A stretch of 38,569 nucleotides of DNA from an uncultured Bacilli bacterium. GTDB lineage: Bacteria; Bacillota_I; Bacilli_A; RF39; UBA660. A program made the translations under genes and the position numbers. Positions 33,121 through 38,569 of the stretch are shown here, one piece after another. The stretch lies in NCBI GenBank assembly GCA_944359625.1, contig CALVSW010000012.1:1-38569 (forward strand). Reading direction: 5' to 3'. The notes below the pieces were generated by a model, which saw only the letters and a program-made list of their open reading frames with translations, had not been told where the DNA came from and searched no databases. Every line of letters starts with the position of its first letter. The stretch's first letter is position 1.

Positions 33121-36100
33121 TTAATTATTATCAGTATTATCATTTACTACTACACAGCCATAACTTTTCAGTTCATTTAAGAACACTGAATCATATTTTT
33201 TTAATGTAAAATCATTAAATCCTAAATCAGATGCTTCTTGCTGAGCATTATATTCTCTAATTCTAGCAGCACATGTTGGATCTAATATTAAGCTATATTC
33301 TGGTTCTTCAGAATAAATACTTTCTCCTTTTTCCTCTATTTCGGAGATAACTGTATCTATTTCTAAACCATCAGATGTAGCACCAATCCAATTGAACCCA
33401 CGGCTTTCATCATCATTAGGGAATAAATTATTAAGAGATACAACTTTTGAAAAGAATTCTAGTTTATTATCAATACTACTAGCATTATTAACATAGTTAT
33501 TTCCAGAACTAATTCCACCTGATGGCGAACCTCCTACACTTGATGAAAAACTTCCATCAATTACACCTGTACCACTACAGCAGAAATTCTTTCCACATGC
33601 AGCATTATATTGATCAATCGTATTTTGGGAAATAACCATTTTTCCTAAGGCCTCAACATAACTACAACAATTATCATTTAATAACTGAGTTATACAATCA
33701 TCTAAAGTAGCATCATTACTACAGGTTTGACTAGAATATATTGATTGGCAATTAGCACCTTCATTTGGCGTATTACCGCCATCCTCTTCTTCTCCTGTTT
33801 CCGTTTCCTCAGTTGGTGGTGTTGTTGGATCATCCTCACAATTTGGATCATCTACAGCACAAACACTATAATCGCATAAATAATCATTTTTCTCATATCC
33901 AGTTATAGAACCAATCGCACTATTGATAAAGTTATCGACTATTCCTATACCAGTAGATACTTCAATAGTTGGCAATATAGAAACATATCCACTAGATCCT
34001 AGTACACGCCCATACTGGGTTTCATTTGGAAAATACTGACCTACATTTTCAAAAGTTAATTTATATAAATAATCCCCTGGTCGTGTTGTTAACTTTATCG
34101 GATATACTAATCCATCTGTATCAATTAACTCACTATCTTCCGTCATTGGAGTTAATGATACTATTCCTTTATCTGGAGTAGTGAAAAACGAATATTTCGG
34201 CTTATAATAAATAAATGCTTTATTAGAGAATATTCTTATTGCTTCTTGTAAAAACAAACTAAATATGGTTTCTAAATTAACGCCACCAGTTAATGGCACT
34301 CCTGTGTATCCATACATGGCAATACTTGCTAAACGCCGGATGTAGAAATAGAAATCATCTAAATTCAAGCTAACATACGAGTAATCATTTAAAATTCCGA
34401 GATTTAACGAGCCTAAATTTATGTTACTGAAATCTAATAATGATAAGCCTGCCGATATTATATCTATTTCATTAGGTACTTGAACATCCTTTTTATCTAT
34501 ACCAAAAACACTAGATTCTACTCCTGATATTATTGATGATACTAATCCATCTAAAAGACTATTACCTGTTGATGGTGCGTTAATACCAGGTTTACATTTA
34601 GTGTACATATTATCAACTTCAGTCATTTCATTACAATATAAATTATAACTAAATGGATACTCTGGTTCATTATCAATTTCTAATTGTGTATCATTAAGAA
34701 TCATATTTATATATTCTTGCTCATCATAATCAAAATCTAATTCAACTTGATATTCATAGTTTTTACCACTATTCCATCTTGTACAATCTTTGATATACCC
34801 GGTTTTTTCAACTAATGTTTCCCTAGTTTCATTATATTTTTGAGCAATTTCATAAGCTTTTTTTAATATACGGCCGAGGCCAACTAACCACTGAAGGTTC
34901 TTGACAGCATCATTAGGTTCAACTATTGACCCATGCCAAGTATAAATCATAAAGCATTTACCACCTGCGGCAGCTCCTTCAGTAAGAAGAACAACTAAAG
35001 GGCCCCATGTTCCCTCAGTTAAAGGTGGCATATTCGGAATTGTTAATTCATTTGATGGTACAGTAGCAGATTCATATTTAATATCTGTAAAATCAATATC
35101 TTCAGGCTTATTACCAGATTGACCACTTTTTGTATCTTCAGCTTTAATAACTTTAGCTTTAACAATGTCTAATTCCTCCCCATCTTCTGGTTCTTCAAAA
35201 ACATAGTAATCATAATCAAATTTATAATCGTACCTCTCTAAAAAATCGTGAACGTAGTCCGGTTTGGATGGTAGCTCTGTTAGACAAATTGCTTCAGCTG
35301 CTAAGGTTTCAATTGTAGAAATTAATCCTCTAAATTCAGATGGAAAGAAATCCCATGAAGATACATCTAATACTGGTGTAGCATATGCTGGTTTAACTTG
35401 AACATTATTTACGTATTCATCACGATTTTCAATTAAATATTTTGCTGCGCCAACATAATAATAAAACATATTTAAATAATTTAACATTTCCTTTTTTAAA
35501 TTAGTGGCATCTTCGATATATTGATCTACTAATATTTCACTAGTTACACAAGATTTTTGGGTTGCTACTCCTGCTATAGTATGGGTATACCCATCTAAGT
35601 TAACAGGAATATATCTTCCTTGACTGAAATCTCCTAATCCTCCAGGTAAACGGAAAGCAAAATCTTCTTTACAAGCTATCTTACAATAATCATTTTCAAC
35701 GACATTATAATCATTACCAGCTGGATCTTGTTTATCAATAACACAATTATCCCAGTCAACTGCCATTGTATTAAGATTAACACCTTCAATGATATAATTA
35801 GTATTAGAAGTTGGTAGGCAAAGGAATGACTGAAATGTAAAGCATTTTGCTTCTTCTTCTTGACCACATTCTGGATAAGCAGGAGTTTCTGCCTCAGCCC
35901 CTAATCTTACTTCACCTTGTTTATTAAATATTAAAAATCTTTGAAAATTAGCAGCATCATTCGCACTAGCGGCTTGAACAATAAATATATTAGAAATAGA
36001 ATAATCATCAGAATAATCTGCTGATACTTGTAACTTTATATTACATATTGCTTCATCATAAGTATCATTCGCTCTAACGGTTATAGTTGCTACACTATTA

Positions 36101-36888
36101 CCATCTGATGTTTGCCAATTATTTTGGCCACTAATCGTAAACATGCTAGATATATCTTGTCCAGCACCATTGACAACCGTGTATGAGATATTTTTTAAAT
36201 TAGATGGTTCAGTAACGTTATTCGCCGTTAAAGTAAACTCTATTCCTTCTCTAACATCTCCAGCACTATCTTCACCACCAGCTACTTCTAAATCTAATGT
36301 TGCTGTCATTCCTAAAATATCTTCTTCTGTGGTAGACATTGCTTTTGCTTCTACTTGATTAAATACTGCAGCTGCTTTTGATGGGGTAATTGAACTATTC
36401 ATATATGCTGTCAAACTGCTTTTATGACTACCATCTAGAAAACCAATGTATTTTTTTACTAAAAATCTCGAAACTTGAGTAGAAATAAATAAGCCTTCAT
36501 CTGTTTTATTATGTAAATAATAATCTGTATATAAATAATAAATGGCACGTCCAAATACTGTACTTAAATCAAGCTCTTCTGATATTTTAAAAGTCTCACC
36601 ATGGGGGTTATCTCTAGCTGGGTCTATACAAAAAGCATCATAAGTTGTGCTTTTATCATCTTGGCATGCAGCTTTAGCAGTATATGCAATTAAATAATAA
36701 CTTCCATTATGACTATATCCAGCCCATCTATAATTAGCACTATCGTAAGTAGCAGAATATAATTGATAGTTTCCTCTTAAATTAATACTTACATATTCAC
36801 AAACACCCTCAACAGCAAAAACATGATTAGAAGAAATAAAGCAAAATACAAATAACAATATTATAAAAATTTTATTCTTCTTTGACAT
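33121..36888 (-). CDS. Giant secreted protein B: thioester-like domain, paralogue of A
   Basis: A 1,255-residue secreted protein: signal peptide (ending near NHVFA), then directly the thioester-like region with FCIDP (Cys87) and STQVSRF (Gln138), again 51 residues apart, an Ig-like stretch, and the same Cys-rich body and C-terminus as protein A (…NELKSYGCVVVNDN). It lacks the SH3-like and M15 parts of A. A low-complexity linker (PTTPPTEETETGEEE) separates a final Cys-rich module. No wall-anchor motif is seen. Its start overlaps the upstream membrane protein gene by 17 bases, so the two are cotranslated. Function as a surface adhesin is inference. Confidence 0.8.
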   Translation of the reverse strand: MSKKNKIFIILLFVFCFISSNHVFAVEGVCEYVSINLRGNYQLYSATYDSANYRWAGYSHNGSYYLIAYTAKAACQDDKSTTYDAFCIDPARDNPHGETFKISEELDLSTVFGRAIYYLYTDYYLHNKTDEGLFISTQVSRFLVKKYIGFLDGSHKSSLTAYMNSSITPSKAAAVFNQVEAKAMSTTEEDILGMTATLDLEVAGGEDSAGDVREGIEFTLTANNVTEPSNLKNISYTVVNGAGQDISSMFTISGQNNWQTSDGNSVATITVRANDTYDEAICNIKLQVSADYSDDYSISNIFIVQAASANDAANFQRFLIFNKQGEVRLGAEAETPAYPECGQEEEAKCFTFQSFLCLPTSNTNYIIEGVNLNTMAVDWDNCVIDKQDPAGNDYNVVENDYCKIACKEDFAFRLPGGLGDFSQGRYIPVNLDGYTHTIAGVATQKSCVTSEILVDQYIEDATNLKKEMLNYLNMFYYYVGAAKYLIENRDEYVNNVQVKPAYATPVLDVSSWDFFPSEFRGLISTIETLAAEAICLTELPSKPDYVHDFLERYDYKFDYDYYVFEEPEDGEELDIVKAKVIKAEDTKSGQSGNKPEDIDFTDIKYESATVPSNELTIPNMPPLTEGTWGPLVVLLTEGAAAGGKCFMIYTWHGSIVEPNDAVKNLQWLVGLGRILKKAYEIAQKYNETRETLVEKTGYIKDCTRWNSGKNYEYQVELDFDYDEQEYINMILNDTQLEIDNEPEYPFSYNLYCNEMTEVDNMYTKCKPGINAPSTGNSLLDGLVSSIISGVESSVFGIDKKDVQVPNEIDIISAGLSLLDFSNINLGSLNLGILNDYSYVSLNLDDFYFYIRRLASIAMYGYTGVPLTGGVNLETIFSLFLQEAIRIFSNKAFIYYKPKYSFFTTPDKGIVSLTPMTEDSELIDTDGLVYPIKLTTRPGDYLYKLTFENVGQYFPNETQYGRVLGSSGYVSILPTIEVSTGIGIVDNFINSAIGSITGYEKNDYLCDYSVCAVDDPNCEDDPTTPPTEETETGEEEDGGNTPNEGANCQSIYSSQTCSNDATLDDCITQLLNDNCCSYVEALGKMVISQNTIDQYNAACGKNFCCSGTGVIDGSFSSSVGGSPSGGISSGNNYVNNASSIDNKLEFFSKVVSLNNLFPNDDESRGFNWIGATSDGLEIDTVISEIEEKGESIYSEEPEYSLILDPTCAARIREYNAQQEASDLGFNDFTLKKYDSVFLNELKSYGCVVVNDNTDNN
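33133..34265. repeat. Near-identical segment 1, copy in gene B
   Basis: Partner of 28409-29541 in gene A; see that entry. It encodes the last about 375 residues of both proteins. Confidence 0.85.
35510..35781. repeat. Identical segment 2, copy in gene B
   Basis: Partner of 30756-31027 in gene A; no differences seen in 272 bases. Confidence 0.85.
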
Positions 36889-37594
36889 CTTTTTTCTTAC
36901 TCCTTAATTCCATTTTGTCTTCCCCTTTTTGTTTCCAAATCTTAAATCCAACTATAAAGATAATTATTACAACAATTATTATTATTATTGAAACATAATA
37001 ATTTTTAAAAAAATCCAATATCTTATCAAAAAAATTTTTATCATTATTATTGATACCATCTTCTCGCTTAGCATAGGCATTAATACCAGCTAAAAATTCA
37101 CTTTCTGTAATTTCATCTAAAAATACAAATTTATTACAATAATAATAATCTGGATGCTCTAAACATTGAGGATAAGAACTATAAGGATTTAATCTAGGAA
37201 TTGTTACATGTAGGGTTCTTATTGGATCCTTATCGCATGCTGGTTCCACAGCTAATATATCAATACTATATTCTCTTATTTCATCAGTTAAACCAGTATC
37301 AATAGTGATAACATTATCTTCATTCGAATGAAAAGTTCCTAAATCTTCTACTTCTACATATAAATCACTAGTAATGTTATAAATATTAATTCTACCATAC
37401 CAATAAGACAAAGTTACGGTTTCTCCGAAACCTTCATCATAATATTCCTTAGTCTGTTCATATGTTTGATATTCCGACGTAACTAACCCTGCTAAATTGT
37501 TCAATCTAGCTTGTTCAGCATAATCACATTCAGCAAAAACTTTAGAACATCCTAATAAAAAGAAAGAAACTAAAAATATACAAATCTTTTTCAT
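36872..37594 (-). CDS. Bitopic membrane protein of the giant-protein operon
   Basis: A 240-residue protein that I do not recognise. It has a signal peptide (with FFLLGCSKVFAECDY, so a signal-peptidase I site after VFA is likelier than a lipobox), a beta-rich extracytoplasmic domain with several Cys, and one C-terminal membrane helix (about 195-217) followed by a strongly basic cytoplasmic tail. AGAGG precedes the ATG. It lies 15 bases after the pilin-like gene and overlaps giant gene B. It could hold or hand on the giant protein at the membrane (inference). Confidence 0.75.
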   Translation of the reverse strand: MKKICIFLVSFFLLGCSKVFAECDYAEQARLNNLAGLVTSEYQTYEQTKEYYDEGFGETVTLSYWYGRINIYNITSDLYVEVEDLGTFHSNEDNVITIDTGLTDEIREYSIDILAVEPACDKDPIRTLHVTIPRLNPYSSYPQCLEHPDYYYCNKFVFLDEITESEFLAGINAYAKREDGINNNDKNFFDKILDFFKNYYVSIIIIIVVIIIFIVGFKIWKQKGEDKMELRSKKKDVKEE

Positions 37595-37609
37595 TTAAAC
37601 ACCTCTTTT

Positions 37610-38341
37610 TTAAGAACATGAAGATGTATTTGTAATAATATAAGCCTGGTTATTTTCAATAGCATGACTTAAAACAGAATTGCTTAACATATAATTCCTT
37701 AAATCATTCATATCATTATAACTACTACCTACAATCCCTGGAAATTGACTTACCATTGCTTGTCTAAAATTCATTTCTCCATCTTTATATTGCAATAGAT
37801 AATCTAGGCCATTAGAAGTAAGATAGTCATCATTTAACGTCTTAATATATGTTTTAAAACTTTCATTAAAGTGAATACAGCATATTGATTCCGTAGTTGT
37901 AGATGGCTGATTATTATTGCCCGTTCCACCACCACTAACACCACCAATTAAAATAACATCTAATTTATTAACAAGATCAAAAGAGTTGTTAGCAGTATTA
38001 GCAACATTTACCGAATTACTACTACTAGATATTTTTACACTTACCTTTGGAGGCAACTCATATATATCATAAAACTCTATATTAAATTTTTTTGAAATAG
38101 TAGTAGATTCAGCATAACGTCGTATAAAATTTTCTAAAAATTTATCTTCATTAATTTTAATATCACCATATAATCTGTAATACGAATAATCTAAAGCATC
38201 AACCATTGCCGATTGTGCTACTTCTTTAAGCATATAATAATCCTGTGTTGTTCCTGATGTAACACTATTAATTAACATCATTACTCCTATTATAAAAATA
38301 CCTAACAAAATTAACCAATAAGTCCAATAAGTTGCTTTCAC
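37610..38341 (-). CDS. Pilin/TadE-like membrane protein (DUF5411-like)
   Basis: A 243-residue protein starting at GTG (38341) behind AGAGGAGG. One N-terminal hydrophobic helix (about 6-28, no classic signal cleavage) is followed by a helical stretch (QDYYMLKEVAQSAMVDALDYSYYRLYGDIKI) and an extracytoplasmic domain with IYELPPKVSVKIS. This design resembles TadE-type pseudopilins and the DUF5411 proteins that I recall from related gut Firmicutes. It is the first gene of the operon with the bitopic protein and giant B, which suggests a shared surface assembly or secretion role (inference). Confidence 0.7.
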   Translation of the reverse strand: MKATYWTYWLILLGIFIIGVMMLINSVTSGTTQDYYMLKEVAQSAMVDALDYSYYRLYGDIKINEDKFLENFIRRYAESTTISKKFNIEFYDIYELPPKVSVKISSSSNSVNVANTANNSFDLVNKLDVILIGGVSGGGTGNNNQPSTTTESICCIHFNESFKTYIKTLNDDYLTSNGLDYLLQYKDGEMNFRQAMVSQFPGIVGSSYNDMNDLRNYMLSNSVLSHAIENNQAYIITNTSSCS

Positions 38342-38370
38342 TAATTATTACCTCCTCTATCTTCAAAATA

Positions 38371-38399
38371 ATTTTATCATTTTAAGTATGAATATACAA
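38371..38399 (-). promoter_or_regulatory. Promoter of the pilin-like / giant B operon
   Basis: Minus-strand TTGTAT at 38399-38394, a 17-base spacer ending in TGA, then TAAAAT at 38376-38371: the same extended -10 design as the promoter of gene A. Confidence 0.7.
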
Positions 38400-38405
38400 G
38401 AAATA

Positions 38406-38435
38406 ATAACAAAAAAAGAGGTAAAATTACCTCTT
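38406..38435 (-). terminator. Terminator upstream of the pilin-like operon
   Basis: Minus-strand arms 38435-38428 (AAGAGGTA) and 38423-38416 (TACCTCTT) with a four-base loop, then seven T. It should end a minus-strand gene lying to the right. Confidence 0.8.
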
Positions 38436-38569
38436 AATACATATCTTGACAATTAGGTTCTTAAACATTAAGGAGTGATGGAAAAATCCATGACTCCTTT
38501 TGAATACAAAAAAATAGACATCAACAACTATCCCTGGTAAAATTAATTTGGAATAAAAAAGGTAGTTGA
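38427..38569 (-). CDS. C-terminal end of an unknown minus-strand gene (partial)
   Basis: One minus-strand frame stays open from the right edge for 46 codons (ending KNLIVKICIKR) and stops at 38429-38427 inside the terminator stem, the same stop-in-hairpin layout seen after many genes here. The tail is hydrophobic then basic; no family recognised. A competing plus-strand reading (20 codons from 38478, MEKSMTPFEYKKIDINNYPW) exists and is listed under findings. Confidence 0.4.
   Translation of the reverse strand, partial: NYLFYSKLILPGIVVDVYFFVFKRSHGFFHHSLMFKNLIVKICIKR

Noticed and set aside
35676-36358. Two ORFs inside giant gene B (minus 35676-35867, plus 36143-36358)
   Set aside because: Other-frame shadows of gene B.
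1-38569. CRISPR arrays, tRNA and rRNA genes, insertion-sequence ends
   Set aside because: Scanned by eye on both strands: no regularly spaced repeats, no cloverleaf-like GC-rich 70-90-base segments and no transposase motifs were found, apart from the intron end at 1-69.

Overview
The window is AT-rich, densely packed DNA from a low-GC Gram-positive (Firmicutes) bacterium, probably an uncultured, anaerobic, Bacilli- or Mollicutes-related gut lineage. The code is standard: TGA ends several genes (for example both ATGA gene overlaps) and Trp is TGG. Anaerobic NrdD/NrdG, AGGAGG-type ribosome sites, the Bacillus-like order tkt-sirA-yneF with lexA nearby, and many secreted or lipid-anchored proteins fit this placement. 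The lineage is inferred, since no rRNA is present. Most genes are on the minus strand.

Layout. 1-69: 5' end of a group II intron (minus strand) that continues off the left edge. 133-747: unknown zinc-ribbon-like protein. 1026-4315: MacB-type ABC transporter. 4399-7213: lipoprotein, VanZ-RDD protein, nitroreductase and metallo-beta-lactamase-fold protein. 7296-8591: membrane thioredoxin with three tiny membrane proteins, two of them with extracytoplasmic cysteines. 8686-12300: PHP phosphoesterase, 23S rRNA methyltransferase, purine nucleoside phosphorylase and an XRE regulator with membrane helices. 12374-12586: a GC-rich orphan C-terminal cassette that looks imported or like a diversity-generating-retroelement target. 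12599-16911: dUTPase, unknown gene, nrdG and nrdD, divergent from a Crp/Fnr regulator, with one perfect palindrome between them. 16908-24421: an RSH (p)ppGpp enzyme, LOG protein, TtcA-like enzyme, YneF, SirA-like protein, transketolase, UgtP-like glycosyltransferase and LexA. 24418-28326: metallopeptidase, unknown protein, second membrane thioredoxin and a NatAB-type ABC exporter. 28388-38341: two giant secreted paralogues (about 1,536 and 1,255 residues), a bitopic membrane protein and a pilin-like protein. The last 140 bases hold the tail of another minus-strand ORF.

Most notable points. (1) The giant secreted proteins carry thioester-domain-like motifs; one also has a complete VanX/VanY-type M15 peptidase. 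They are mosaics of nearly identical and diverged segments, which implies recent gene conversion, and the two transcription units share one promoter design. (2) The LexA homologue has lost its cleavage site and its Ser-Lys dyad, so it should not self-cleave. (3) The RSH enzyme keeps the hydrolase site but has lost synthetase residues. (4) The Crp-type palindrome lies exactly 41.5 bases from the predicted nrdD transcription start and covers the -35 of the regulator's own promoter. (5) A SirA-like gene sits in its Bacillus context beside tkt and yneF. Functions rest on motifs read by eye; no database search was possible.
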